This document shows positions 45,494-56,174 of a DNA stretch of 64,000 bases, piece after piece. Each line of letters starts with the position of its first letter. The stretch's first letter is position 1. The notes under the pieces were generated by a model. It searched no databases. It was given only the letters and a program-made list of their open reading frames with translations, and was not told where the DNA came from. The position numbers were made by a program, and so were the translations under genes. The stretch is taken from assembly GCF_010093535.1 (NCBI RefSeq), contig NW_022985163.1:1336294-1400293 (forward strand), given 5' to 3'. The DNA comes from Lindgomyces ingoldianus. Taxonomy: Eukaryota > Ascomycota > Dothideomycetes > Pleosporales > Lindgomycetaceae.

Positions 45494-46519
45494 TCACGGG
45501 AGCTCTTGCACTTGGCCCTCCCCGGGCATTTCAACGTGCCCGTACCGCTCCTTCGGCGGCTGCTGTGGATAATATCCATTCTGTGTTTCGTACATCTGGC
45601 TTGCTGGCATTTCCTGAGGATGTTGCGGATATGGATTGTACGGCACCAGCTGTGTCGTTCCTGCCGCCTTATTCTTCCTCCTGAATAGAAACCATCCCAC
45701 GACAATGCCAATGGCAATCGCTGCTAGGGCCCCAATAACGATACCCGCGATAGCCCCACCACCCAATCCAGAGCTATCGTTTTGACTTATGCTTGTTGGG
45801 ACTGCAGATGTCGGTTCCACCGTCACTGAAGCCGCAGTTCCGGTCGAAGAAGCCGATTTCGTCGCCGTTCTGGTTCGACTCGCGGATTGAGAAGATGACG
45901 AAGAAGAAAATCCAGGTATTAGGCTTCGATCGACATTACACCGCACAAGGTTAGAAGAAGTATAGTTGAAGTTATCGACGCAATTTGTGTTAGCTGGGCA
46001 ACATAGACCAGGTGCGCATTGATTCGAACCGCTACTGTCGCAAGTCGAATCCGTATCCACAAAGCAGTCAGTGTGTCTGAGAAGTTCATGTTAGTGTGCG
46101 CATGCAGGCGTAGGGTGAGGGAGACAAACTCTGTACAACAGAAACCGAATCCCAGAATATTCACACACGCTGGTCGACTTGCTCCAGGAATAATACCTGC
46201 GAATATCAGTATCCATTGCTTGTCCAGAAGCCCTGTAGCGCTTACAGCACAAAGTATTCGAAGGCTCGCATGTCTGCGAGAATCGCCCGGGGAACGTGTC
46301 GTTACACACATCTCGCTTGTGAAGCCCGCTGTCGTATTGTTGCTGGTCCCTTGAGAAAGGTAGTCGCGCCCCAAACTCATTCCGCACTTCGCTGGTATCA
46401 TGTCGTCTCTGCTTAAGATTTGAAGAATGCGCAGTTCTTCGACTGTTTAAATCGGATGTTAAGAAGGCGAATGTGAAGGCTACTAGGACGATGGAGACAA
46501 ACGCTCGCCATGGAAACAT
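45494..46519 (-). CDS. Cys-rich ectodomain, single-pass membrane protein
   Basis: Three exons give 307 aa: 46246-46519, 46130-46196, 45494-46076. Introns of 49 nt (GTAAGC donor, TACTGAT branch, TTCGCAG) and 53 nt (GTTTGT donor, CTAAC branch, TTCTCAG). Splicing restores a regular cysteine pattern: 'CNDTFPGRFSQTC...TLCC', 'PACVNILGFGFCC', 'DCFVDTDSTC...CAPGLCCPANTNC', with three CC pairs. N-terminus: a hydrophobic signal peptide ('AFVSIVLVAFTFAFL'). A Ser/Thr-rich stalk follows the Cys region, then one membrane span at about 218-245 ('GGGAIAGIVIGALAAIAIGIVVGW') with 'FRRKNK' on the cytosolic side and a Pro/Tyr/Gln-rich tail. This layout is common in fungal surface sensors and wall-anchored proteins, but I cannot assign a family. 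An upstream in-frame ATG at 46537 adds six residues. Confidence 0.8.
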
Positions 46520-47751
46520 GATTGTATGAATAGGCATTGAAAAAGAGCAAGAAACGAAGCCGTAAATACAACAAGGCAATAGCCAAGAGTGGGATTGTAC
46601 AGGGAAGGAAATAGAAAAGATTGAGGAGGAATTTCAGTGAAGTTGAGGGGCACGTCACCGTTGAGACTTGAGACAGAGGGACAGATGATAGTCTAACAAG
46701 CTACCCCTGCTTAACCCAGTGGCAGCGTGGCTCAGCGTGCAAATGCCCTTTGCGCCACCGGCAACCGAATTTGGCTCCTTCTCTTGCTTGCTGTGTTGTG
46801 ATTCTCGAACGTGAACGTCTGGGGGATTAAGCACGGCGAAGTTCTTGCGTAGTCTAAAAGAATGGTCGCCCTCGTCCCAAGGATTCAGACGAGATTTCAA
46901 GCTAGAAGAGCAAGGAGATGCTTGTATGAAAATGCTCATCCACAAAGCTGATACAGACGCCGTCTCGTCATCGATGTCCATAAATACCACTGCGGCTGGC
47001 AAAACGGTCGCTCCAGTGGCTGATCCTCTTGAAACTGGCCCCCAAGATAGCCGAAAAGAGTCAAACGCGTGGAGTTAGCGGCGTTAGTTCCATGCCAAGT
47101 CACTCTGATACACGCACAAACTTTGAAGCAAGAAGCTGAAATCACACTTATCGATATGGCAGACACCTTGCTGATCTTTAGAAGACGATCGCTATTGAGC
47201 TGTTCGAAGTTGTCGAGACGCAGACTGCACTTTGGGTGGCGAGGTCGCGACTATCAAAGTTATGGACGTTGAAAGGTTTCCCTCACCTGCCTCGTTTCTG
47301 TGGTGCTGTCGTGAGACTCAGGCGTCCTGTGCTGAATAATTGTACTAGGAAAACTTCGCTCTTCGGTTGGAGGAAGTTGGAATTGAACTTCTTGGCAGGC
47401 TCAGTGCGGGCTCGGGGGAATTTCTCGCCCTGCCGAGCTCAGACCATGGACATAGGAACAAAGACACGCCCACATGACCGACTCGAGGGATTCAAGCTTA
47501 TATAGAAACAAGCTTCGAGAATCAGTCGTGGGATATACATACAGAGTTGTTGGCGACGTTGGTTGAGGTTGAAGGAAGCTGTGATCCTCCGCTCTCGTCG
47601 TCGTCGGTAGCGGGCTGCACCTGCCGGCCCGGCACGTGCTGACGCGCGCCACACCCCAACGCAGGCCCTCTTTGGTCTCCTGTCATCAGGCCCTCCGACA
47701 AACTTTCGTCTTCATTCTCGTTTGCGACTTTCTGGATACTACGTCCTTGTA
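46520..47751. promoter_or_regulatory. Divergent intergenic region, membrane protein / DUF3431 gene
   Basis: 1.2 kb between divergent starts. Several frames (for example 46655-47002 minus) are open but show no domain; some lack ATG. No RNA gene recognised. Confidence 0.45.
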
Positions 47752-48809
47752 ATGATGATTTCACGACGGTATCAACGGATAATCTTAATATGTATTCTCC
47801 TCTGGGTGTTCCTTTACATGACCTACCATTCTTCTTCTCGTTTCTCCCGTGATGCCGCTTCCCGCCTTGCCCGGCCGCCGCATAAGTCAGGAGGTCATGC
47901 GACCAGTCCTGATAAGAACAAGACGAAGCCGGCAAAACCAGAACAGAAAGAGTTGGTAGTGGCGAGCCTCTCCGGAGACGATACGAGTTGGCTTGACGAA
48001 TTTTTCGGCTCTTGGAGGAAGAATATCTATGTCGTTAACAATGTGTCGGCACCCCTGACTGTACCCGTGAACAAAGGGCGGGAAGCAATGCCCTTTCTAA
48101 CGTATGATGCATTCCAGAGCAAGTTTTTTGTTTTGATTCATAATTACTGACTTGGGTTAGATATATCATCGACCGCTATGATTCGCTTCCCAACGTTTCT
48201 ATCTTCATTCACAGCCTACGCTATCAATGGCATAATGAAGATCCCATGTATGACGGCGTTCCAGTTCTCAAGCGTCTTCGCCTAAAGCATGTTCAAAAGC
48301 GTGGCTTCGTTGCTCTTCGTTGTTCCTGGACCATGGGCTGCCCTTCCGAACTTCACCCACTCCGCCCATCCGGCCACTCTGACGACCGATCGCAGAATGA
48401 AGCTGCCTATGCCAGTGTCTTTCGTTATCTATTCCCTGGAGAGACTGTCCCGGATGTCGTCGGAGCGCACTGCTCCAGCCAATTTGCAGTATCACGTGAA
48501 CGCGTGCGAGCACGCTCAAAGAAGCAATACGAAAAGATCAGGAACTGGCTCCTCGAAACCCAACTCCAAGATCAGATCAGCGGCCGAGTCATTGAGTATA
48601 TGTGGCATATTATCTTCGGTATGCCGGCTGTTGACTGTCAGGATGCTGGCGAATGCTTTTGTGAAACTTTTGGGCTGTGTAATTTGACGTGCACGGAGCG
48701 AGAGTGCGAGAAGAGGTACAAACTACCACAGTTTGCAACTATTCCGGAGGGCTGGCCGGAGGTCGGGCCGGGAGAGTCCGGGTGGCCAGAGAAGGGATGG
48801 GCGGATTGA
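47752..48809 (+). CDS. DUF3431-family type II membrane protein
   Basis: Two exons, 47752-48101 and 48161-48809, give 332 aa. The 59-nt intron (GTATGA donor, TTACTGAC branch, GGTTAG acceptor) joins '..AMPFLT' to 'YIIDRYDSLP'. A short cytosolic N-terminus is followed by a signal anchor at about residues 9-25 ('IILICILLWVFLYMTY'), then a basic stalk. The lumenal domain carries the family's conserved phrases: 'DTSWLDEFF', 'IYVVNN', 'LTVPVNKGREAMPFL', 'FIHSLRYQWHNEDP', 'GFVALRCSW..GCP'. The C-terminus has 'CFCETFGLCNLTC', a Cys cluster likely disulphide-bonded. Anchor plus these motifs suggest a Golgi or secretory enzyme; the activity is not established for the family. Start chosen at the first ATG of an ATG-ATG pair. 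Confidence 0.88.
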
Positions 48810-49183
48810 TCAGTGCACATTGTCCCTAACCTTTACCAAGCACCGCCTCCAGGATATTTCGGGTGGCTCATCCAGCTACGGCCGCAAGAGCACACCACAG
48901 AAGGCTCCAGCGCCACGGGTTAGCTCTGGACCAGAAAGCCGTGGAGAATGTGTCGGAGAATACGTCAGCTGGCACTGTCACACACCAGGCATTATGTCTC
49001 CGGTGGTACGATATGAGATGTATAGCCGCAGTGAAACGATAGGGTAAGAAAGCTGATAGATTTCCCTGGATAGATCAAGGAGATCAGAGGTATCCAAAGT
49101 ATACATGTACTGGTAACGATATATAAACCAAGCGAAGCTACAACTCTTGCTGATACCTGCATCTACTCTCGATCACAATATGT
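48810..49183. other. Convergent 3' intergenic region
   Basis: 374 bp between the stops of the DUF3431 and TMEM234-like genes. AT-rich stretch near 49100-49190; nothing else seen. Confidence 0.45.
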
Positions 49184-49780
49184 TCATGCCTTGCTTTGTA
49201 CACATAGCGCAATACCACCCAACACAAAGGCCATGCCTATCCAAGTATCTGTCTCTCTGATTAGCCCGGGCTCGGACCCCGCAAATCGACCCAGCATACC
49301 TCTACTAATGACCTTCTTCTCTGCCCACCATTCTCCCAGCACTGTAAACAAGAACGCAAGCGAATTTGTGATCGGCACAGTAAGACTCAGCTCTGCAGGT
49401 GGCTGATCAGCATTCGATGCCCACCCTTCAACATCATCTCAACGCCCGCGTAACCTCCAGGTCAGCGACAACTCACCTGCCTTCCCAATCAAGATAAAGA
49501 ACCACACGCTCCCCGTTACATTCAATAAGAGAGGAACCGCATATGCCGGCCTAGATAGCACCCCTATCACCGCATACCATATCCCTAGCACTTTCCGCTT
49601 CAGCCAAGAATTGTTCGGGTCGGTCAAAGATGGACGGACGGGAGGGGTGTAGTTCATGGCGGCGCGTCGCATGAAGGGCGTTGTTAGACCCCAGCATGCG
49701 CCTACGAGGAGGAAGCCTAGTATCCAGCGGAAGAGGGAGGGTTGTGGAGAGGGAGAGGTGTGGGGAGTGTCGGGGTCCAT
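49184..49780 (-). CDS. TMEM234-like multi-span membrane protein
   Basis: Two exons, 49477-49780 and 49184-49392, give 170 aa, near the usual length for TMEM234 homologues. The 84-nt intron (GTGAGT donor, CTGCAG acceptor) joins '..FFILIGKA' to 'ELSLTVPITNSLAFLF'. About four membrane spans: 'WILGFLLVGACWGLTTPFM', 'AVPLLLNVTGSVWFFILI', 'PITNSLAFLFTVLGEWW', 'WIGMAFVLGGIALCV'. The W-G-x-T-x-P-F-M and 'PITNSLAF' phrases are typical. Related to the EamA/drug-metabolite transporter fold; transported substrate unknown. Residues 'GMLGRFAGSEPGLIR' interrupt the last loop and could be a retained 45-nt intron (GTATGC donor, CTAAT branch, CAGAG acceptor), leaving 155 aa. Unused upstream frame to 50071 lacks conservation. 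Confidence 0.85.
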
Positions 49781-51227
49781 TGCGGGAGAGAAATTTGAGT
49801 GGGGAGCATCTGTGGGCACGAGAAGACTACAGCCCGTGCTATAATACAAATAAACGAGATGACGGGGGTGTCTGCATATAATGATGCAGTTCAATGAAGC
49901 TTGAAGCTGGGAGAGAGAAGTGAGGGTAAACTTCGGTTTCACGGTCGTTGAATAGGTGGCCCGTGCGGCGCGCCTCAATCCCGAACCCAGGTAAGCCACT
50001 CTGCGTGTGTTACCCAGATCCTCAGTCGACCATGACTTTACCGCATTACACTCGTCACATCGTAAGCCCATCCATTAACTTATCCCAGGACCACGCAGTC
50101 TCCACCTACGAGTTTCCGTAAGCGCCTCAGACATGATCGTTTGTTGACGCTTCGTTCACAAGACCAGAACTCGTCCAGACAATGAATGAGCAACAATTGT
50201 CAACACTAAGTATCTTACATACCCTTTCATCGACCTCTCTAGGCTTCTGTCCCTCTTTATTCAATTTCTTTCTTTCAGTCTACTCTTCTGCAGTTGGTGG
50301 CGCGCATTCTGGCTTCTCTTTTGGGCTGTCGTCATGTTGGTTGGCTGGGCGAGGAATGCAAACTGTTTGCGGATCGCAAGCCCCTCTATTCAGAACAAAC
50401 AGGTAAACGAGATGGCAGGTTTTCGACTACCGAGGATTGGGAGTGCCACCCAGATCTCGAGTCGAGTGGAGGGTCTCTAATGAGGGTGACACTTGTTCTG
50501 GAGGTTTTGATAGGCCTGTCCTAGAAAACACTTCGAGCTCTATCGGACTTCCGGAGGCCTTCACACTTCTGCATCGCCGCATGACATCCTAGTGTTATCA
50601 AAGAAACGATTGATCGACAAAGTCTCACTCAAACAAAGTGATTGTTCCGGCACTGCCTCCTATGCTCAGGCAATGGGGTTGGCTCCGGAATGTAACGTGG
50701 TGGGCTGGGAAAATCATATATGGCTGTTTGCGTCATGTCTGCCGCCCTCGTCTTGCCACAGTCAGCAGCGGAATGCCCAACCCCCTTCACTGTCTGACTG
50801 TTTGTCCTGTTGGCACCCTTTTCATGGGTGTCAAACCAGTCCCATCACGAGACGGAAAACTTACGTCAACATTCATTCCTCGTTTCTTGCTAGATTTATG
50901 ACCTAGCATCACCAAGCATACCGCAAAGAAAGTTAAGGCTGGAAAGGAATCGTTCGGCACGACCCCCCAGGTATATATCGAGTATAGGTTTGCCCATTCA
51001 CGCGTTTTCCGCGTTTGTTCCTGCATCATTACGCACCGTTTCATATTTGCCTCCTGCAGCTCATCTGCAAGGCACGCTTGCTTTGAATTCTCACATCTTT
51101 TCCCTTCCTTGCCGCGACGATTTGCTCGCCCTCTTTCCCAGCGACCCGGTCAATACCGACCCGACACAACACACGTGAAAGACATCATTCGTGACATCTT
51201 TACTACGACACCACTTCAGACTTCCCG
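49781..51227. promoter_or_regulatory. Long divergent promoter region, TMEM234-like / wetA
   Basis: 1.45 kb. A long 5' regulatory region is usual for wetA. Several short ATG-started frames (for example 50592-50906) precede the start and could act as upstream ORFs if transcribed, but none looks like a gene. A TATA-like GTATATATCGAGTATAGG lies at about 50971. Confidence 0.5.
50250..50879 (+). promoter_or_regulatory. Candidate BrlA/AbaA sites upstream of wetA
   Basis: CATTCT at 50305-50310 and CATTCC at 50874-50879 fit the AbaA consensus CATTCY. TCCCTCT at 50250-50256 is the complement of a BrlA-type AGAGGGA. In Aspergillus AbaA activates wetA. These motifs are short and expected by chance, so this is only a hint. 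Confidence 0.25.
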
Positions 51228-53048
51228 ATGCGGCCGATTATCGACAAAGACCCTAAGGTCGACCTAGATCAGCTCTTTGAAGACCATGTCGAGACAGACC
51301 TTCTCCAGAAATTCAGCGACAACGCAATGGAACCATCTAGCCCAGACAATTTGGCGCATCTCTTTGAGCTCCCTTCGTCAAATGACAGCTTCCTGACCGA
51401 GGACTCAAATCTGCCCGATTGGGATCGTGGCTTTCCGGAAGCTTGGCACAAGGCTCCGTGGGACTTCAAAGAAAACCCAGCCTCGCCCATCATGCCAGAC
51501 GTTTCCTTCTCCATCTACCCTGAATCTCGCGGAAAGGCTTCTGTGAGCGATCCTGGACTGTTCAAGTTTGATGATTCTTTCGAATTGGATAGCTTTGAAA
51601 GACGACTCTCACTTTCAACCCCGCCTTCTCCGAAACCACAATTCGCAAGGCCAGCGCAGAAGGCTACGCCAACTCCAGATCAATCAGTCCGATACGGTGT
51701 TCACAAATTAAGGAGGAAGCCGAATTTTCCGATGAGTATGATGCAACCGTCACACTATCGTACTGGCGTCCAGGATATCTGGACCCGAAAGCTTGAAGGT
51801 CCATCCGAGAGCTTCAATCTACGACTCCCACCCAATGTTCTCCCCAGCTCGCCACCACTGTCTACAAAACCCGAGCAGAACAGGAATGGAAGTGGATTCT
51901 ACCCACGAGACCGGCCTTACATGGCTGCCATGTCATCGCTCCCAACCTCGGACACAACCTCGCTGCACAACCCCAACTACCAGCTAACGCCTCTATCCTC
52001 CCCTGCCATTGACACCAGTTCCTGCCAAAACAGCGCCGGGAATCCTTTCCAGTTCTCCGAATCTAACGAAAATATGGCAACAGGGTACATTTCGCACAAT
52101 CGCCAGATGAGCAACGAGGCTCTTTCAGCCTTACATACCCCGCCGTCTCACCGCCTCGTCGCAACGTGGGGTCCCGATACGCCAGTCAATCTAAATCTCT
52201 CGTTCCCAGGCTCGCCAGAATTCCATACGCCGAATCCCGGAAAGACGTGGTGGAGTAATGAGCCTGCTCAGCCTGGCTCCGTTGATGCGGGTTATCATGC
52301 TTCGCAACAACATTCGTGTGCGCAGAACCAGAATGCATTTAGTACGGCATCGGCCGTTGGGCTGGGTATTACCTGCGACACAGCATCTTTTACCTTCAGC
52401 GATGACGCGGATGCTGTGAATGGACATAGTCAGTCCGCGAACGGCAATGGTAGCTTCTCAGTTTCAGCCTCAGCCTCGTCATTCGAAACAAACACACACG
52501 CACACATGCAAGGCTACACCCCCATATACCCCCCATCACCCCCACTCATCTTTCACGGCCTTTCAAATACTCTCCCCCAAACAACGCCCCAATCTCGCAC
52601 CCCATCCCCCACATCTCCCTCCCAGCCCCAACCCCACTTCACGCGCACCCGCGCTTCAACCTACCACCACCGGCAAGCTTCTCATACCCAGTCCCATTCT
52701 AACTCCTTCTCGCAACCCCAATCCCACCGCCGGAAATCCTCCAACTCCTCTTCCACCCACAACCCCTCCTCTCAAACCAAACTCTCCACCGTCGGCTTTG
52801 TAAACTTCACGCCCTCAGATAGCCAGAAGATCTTAACAGGTGTTGCACCGAGCGGAAGCAGTAAGACTAAAGCTAGACGCGAGAAAGAAGCTGCAGAGAA
52901 GAGACGCAAGTTTAGTCAGGCGGCTGTGAAAGCGGTGATTGAGGCTGGGGGTGATTTGGGACGGTTGGAGAGGGAGGGGCTGTTGTGTTTGGACGTGGGG
53001 ATGGGGGATGGGGATGGGGATGGGGATGGGGAGGGTGGGATTTGTTAG
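51228..53048 (+). CDS. wetA: WetA, conidial maturation regulator
   Basis: Late conidiation regulator of the BrlA-AbaA-WetA cascade, needed for spore-wall maturation and dormancy. Single exon, 606 aa. The diagnostic part is the C-terminal WetA/ESC1-type domain at about 521-585: 'VGFVNFTPSDSQKILTGVAPSGSS' region followed by 'KTKARREKEAAEKRRKFSQAA' (basic, DNA-binding-like) and 'AGGDLGRLEREGLL'. The rest is Ser/Pro/Asn-rich, as in other WetA proteins, with the acidic N-terminus 'DLDQLFEDHVETDLLQKF'. The protein ends in an Asp-Gly repeat encoded by a GATGGG microsatellite. ATG at 51228 follows a long upstream region and precedes the conserved acidic motif. brlA and abaA are not in the window. Confidence 0.93.
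   Translation: MRPIIDKDPKVDLDQLFEDHVETDLLQKFSDNAMEPSSPDNLAHLFELPSSNDSFLTEDSNLPDWDRGFPEAWHKAPWDFKENPASPIMPDVSFSIYPESRGKASVSDPGLFKFDDSFELDSFERRLSLSTPPSPKPQFARPAQKATPTPDQSVRYGVHKLRRKPNFPMSMMQPSHYRTGVQDIWTRKLEGPSESFNLRLPPNVLPSSPPLSTKPEQNRNGSGFYPRDRPYMAAMSSLPTSDTTSLHNPNYQLTPLSSPAIDTSSCQNSAGNPFQFSESNENMATGYISHNRQMSNEALSALHTPPSHRLVATWGPDTPVNLNLSFPGSPEFHTPNPGKTWWSNEPAQPGSVDAGYHASQQHSCAQNQNAFSTASAVGLGITCDTASFTFSDDADAVNGHSQSANGNGSFSVSASASSFETNTHAHMQGYTPIYPPSPPLIFHGLSNTLPQTTPQSRTPSPTSPSQPQPHFTRTRASTYHHRQASHTQSHSNSFSQPQSHRRKSSNSSSTHNPSSQTKLSTVGFVNFTPSDSQKILTGVAPSGSSKTKARREKEAAEKRRKFSQAAVKAVIEAGGDLGRLEREGLLCLDVGMGDGDGDGDGEGGIC
52997..53036. repeat. GATGGG coding microsatellite at the wetA 3' end
   Basis: About six imperfect GATGGG units in frame, giving a (DG)n tail just before the stop. 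Length changes would alter only the tail. Confidence 0.85.
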
Positions 53049-53616
53049 GTTTTGAGTCCTTGGATCTAGTTCTAGTATGACTCCCTGATGGCTATGCGTA
53101 ATTGTGTGTGGTCCCGTTAGGTTGAGTTGCCTGGGTTGTGTTGATGCGCTTACTACCTCCTTTACCTCTGTGTATATTGGAGAGTAGATGATGAGAAGTA
53201 GAATATAGGTGTGGTAGATGGTGAGTAGCAAGTTCTTATACTGATTCCGGCTCAGTTTTCTTTGGTCTAGATCTTATCTTTGGCGTTGTGGGGTTCCTTG
53301 GTCAGGTAATTGATAGGAGAAAGTGTGCACCAGGCTGCTGGGTGTTGTACTAGGTTCTGCATCTTTTCGGGGATGTAATGAGTCTATAGTACGATAGGTA
53401 CATAGCAAAACATCGTCCACAGGTTTAAAAGATCGGTGCTTAGTCATGTGATATTGCGACCGCCATCTTTATATGTGACATCTAGCCAGTCTATGGCTTG
53501 GAACTCGTCTCGGGAGCTCCGTAAGCTGTCCAGATCTAGCCTCGTCTTCCGCATATTGGAGACGCTAGCTTCAGCTCGACGTTATAGATGGACGAGATCC
53601 GCTGCTTCATGCGTAT
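53049..53616. other. wetA 3' flank and possible gene fragment
   Basis: After the wetA terminator region, the minus strand from about 53612 to 53448 reads a coherent charged segment ('NMRKTRLDLDSLRSSRDEF', 'AIDWLDVTYKDGG') ending in a stop. It looks like the cut-off end of an unidentified gene, with the foldback element directly upstream. Not recognised. Confidence 0.35.
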
Positions 53617-54722
53617 CTGTTTGCAGTAACGGAGCTCTCCATGCTCTAGTCACCTACACTCCTTTGACCCACTGCTGCCTAGCTATGCCACATGCTGCGG
53701 CCCAGAGCTATTGCTGGCCTTAAGTCACATAACGGGTTCACTTAGTACTATATAAACCCGTAGTTGCCCTCCTTTAGCAATCAATCCGGTTCCTCATGCA
53801 TCTGGTGCTCCTCCTAGCTTCACAGTCCTGAGCCCGGCAATCGCTTGCTAGTCAATCGAGCTGTTTTCAACCTATACCAGGGAGAGCTCTTTTGACGCTC
53901 TGCGCACCATATTGTGACCTCTTTGTCACCATAAAGACAAACTCGTCCACCACAAGGACAAAACCGTCTACTGCAAGGATAAACTCGTCCACTGTAAGGA
54001 CAAACTCATCCACCGCAAGGACTAATTAGTCTATCTAATTGTAGTCTACTGCTATCCATAGACATAGGTGTCACAACCTTCGACTAATCACGTCATCAAC
54101 ATGACAGATTTTACTGATCTACTAGTCTCAAAGACTATAGTTATTCTCAATACAACTAACGACTGGGGCAAATGAATTTGCCTCCAGAAATCAACTGCGC
54201 AACAGCTATTTGTCTGAGGGTAAATCCATTTGCCCCAGTCGTTAGTTGTATTGAGAATAACTGTAGTCTTTGAAACTAGCAGATCAGTAGAATCTGTCAT
54301 GTTGATGACGTGATTGGTCGAAGGTTGTGACCCCTATGTCTATGGATAGCAGTAGTTCATTGCAATTGGTGGACTGATTAGTCCTTGCGGTGGACGAGTT
54401 TGTCTTGGTGGTGACAAAGAGGTCACAATATGGTGCGCAGAGCGTCAAAAGAGCTCTCCCTGGTATAGATTGAAAACATCTCGATTGACTAGCAAGCGAT
54501 TGCCGGGCTCATAACTGTGAAGCTAGGAGGAGCACCAGATGCATGAGGAACTGGATTGATTGCTAAAGGAGGGTAACGACGAGTTTATATAGTTCTAGGT
54601 GAACCGTCATGTGACCTAGGGCCAGCAATAGCTCTGGGCCGTAGCATGTGGGGTAGCTAGGCAGCAGTGGGTCAAAGGAGTGTAGGTGACTAGAGCATGG
54701 AGAGCTCCGTTACTGCAAACAG
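53617..54722. mobile_element. 1.1-kb foldback (near-palindromic) element
   Basis: Left arm 53617-54173 and right arm 54228-54722 are inverted copies of each other, starting CTGTTTGCAGTAACGGAGC at the outside and meeting at a 54-bp spacer. Arms match along their whole length apart from point differences and a 21-bp minisatellite expanded in the left arm (557 vs 495 bp). Possible TAT duplication at the edges. No transposase. Each arm carries, facing inward, TATATAAAC..., a leader, CTCATG and a short signal-like start 'MHLVLLLAS'. It lies 72 bp beyond the rrp4 stop codon. Foldback transposon or inverted duplication; I cannot separate these. Confidence 0.88.
53928..54022. repeat. 21-bp minisatellite in the left arm of the foldback
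   Basis: Four units plus a partial one of ACCxCAAGGACAAACTCGTCC type. The right arm has only one unit plus the partial one, accounting for the 62-bp arm length difference. Confidence 0.85.
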
Positions 54723-54793
54723 TATCCCATTCCATGCCATCAATATTATCGAACATTGGGTATCATAACTCGGTTCCCTACTGTATTCACCGT

Positions 54794-55819
54794 TCACCCA
54801 CCACTCTCCAACCGCAACAATACATTCTCCACAATGCCCTTCGCTCCAATCTTCTTCTCCACACCCATAACATCCCCCATACTCTGTTCCTCAGCCTCCA
54901 TCTCTACGACTTGCTCGTACACCCTAACAATCATATCCTCATCAACTCTCTCCCCACAAAGCGCCAGCCCTTTAACCAGCGTGCTGACCCTCGCAATCTC
55001 GCGCATAACCCCCTTCTCAATCTCATCATTCTGACTTGAATACAGCGTCTCACTAACAGTTTCCTCTAATCTTGTAATACTGACATCCTTCCCCTCCGTC
55101 GGCCGTGTATGTTTCGACACCCAAATATACCCGTTCACACCCAACACGACATCCACCTCCCCCGCCGCCGTCTGCAGCGTAAACACCTGTCGCCGACTTC
55201 GCACCACGCCACCCCTCCGCGACATTATCCCGCCCCCAGCCCCTGACAGCGAAGTAAACACGCCGTTCCGCAGCTTCCCATACTTCAAACTCCGCGTATG
55301 TAGCGCTGCGCTTCCGTCACCATGCAGCGCCTGCACCTCCGCAACTAGTAAATCCCCCTCAGAGAAAAAAGTCCGAATATTCAATTCATCCACCGCAGTG
55401 CGTCGTCGTAGGATTCCTCCGGGAAGGTTTATCGCGCTGAGGGGGAGGCTAGCTAACATCGGGCCTGCGATATCGACCATCCATTTCTTGGTCTGAACGC
55501 TGACGATCCGGCCGATTACCAGGTCTCCAATTTCAGGTTGGTACCGTGCACGTAGAGGTTGCACGGAGAGTAATTTGTTAGTTTTGTGGAGGGTGCCGGC
55601 GACGGTCGAGATTATTGTTGTGGAGGTGGGAGGGATGTAGGTTCCGTGACCGCGCATCCATTGGGGGTCGGAGGTTATGGCTTCGCCAGGTGTTACGAGA
55701 TTTTTGGTGGAGGAGGGGAGGTCGGAGTCAGAGTCGGACATTTCAACGTCGGAGGAGGCATTGCGGGGGAGGTGGTGCGTAGATGTGGGAAGGGAGGGTG
55801 GAAGGATGGAGATGGGCAT
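54794..55819 (-). CDS. rrp4: Rrp4, RNA exosome cap subunit
   Basis: One of the three S1/KH cap proteins of the nuclear and cytoplasmic RNA exosome, which threads RNA toward the catalytic subunits. Single exon, 341 aa. The Rrp4 signature '[11 protein letters not shown]' is at 51-61. The S1 domain runs about 95-178 ('[18 protein letters not shown]' start), and the KH domain about 195-290 (its '[11 protein letters not shown]' phrase at 227-237). A helical C-terminus follows. The N-terminus before residue 40 is Ser/Pro/Asp-rich and variable. ATG 55819 is the first in frame; an upstream exon cannot be excluded but is not needed. Divergent from the PLD-like gene. Confidence 0.93.
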   Translation of the reverse strand: MPISILPPSLPTSTHHLPRNASSDVEMSDSDSDLPSSTKNLVTPGEAITSDPQWMRGHGTYIPPTSTTIISTVAGTLHKTNKLLSVQPLRARYQPEIGDLVIGRIVSVQTKKWMVDIAGPMLASLPLSAINLPGGILRRRTAVDELNIRTFFSEGDLLVAEVQALHGDGSAALHTRSLKYGKLRNGVFTSLSGAGGGIMSRRGGVVRSRRQVFTLQTAAGEVDVVLGVNGYIWVSKHTRPTEGKDVSITRLEETVSETLYSSQNDEIEKGVMREIARVSTLVKGLALCGERVDEDMIVRVYEQVVEMEAEEQSMGDVMGVEKKIGAKGIVENVLLRLESGG

Positions 55820-56174
55820 TTGGGAGCCAGCAGCGAAGGGGCCGTTGTGCTAGAATAAGTAATTTAAGATTAGGTATGAGGATACAAGGGAAGTCGCAGA
55901 GAGAATTTAGTGGACCAGAATTGGGGAGAGGCTGGGGGGATTGGTGTAAGAGAGGTGGAGGTTTGGTGTTGAGCTCAGGAATTTTGGCCGAAAATATTGC
56001 GGGGCTTGAAGCTCTAATACAGTGGTTTGGCGACAGGAACTAAACAGGTCTAGCGTGATGTTGACATCACCCTAACCTCTGTGCCTCTCTCCTGCACTCA
56101 CCATTGCACACCAGTCACACATTCCAATACATCTTAAGAGATAACCCGGGAATCTCTCCTTGTCTACTATAGCC
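55820..56174. promoter_or_regulatory. Divergent promoter, rrp4 / PLD-like gene
   Basis: 355 bp between divergent start codons. Purine-rich stretch at 55890-55970; CCTCTGTGCCTCTCTCCTGC pyrimidine tract just upstream of the PLD-like gene. Confidence 0.5.

Noticed and set aside
49781..50071. N-terminal extension of the TMEM234-like protein to 50071
   Set aside because: The added sequence has no membrane-span pattern consistent with the family, and the ATG at 49780 gives the expected length.
56160..56174. Start of the PLD-like gene at 56160
   Set aside because: That codon is TTG. The first ATG in frame is 56175, and no conserved residues are lost.
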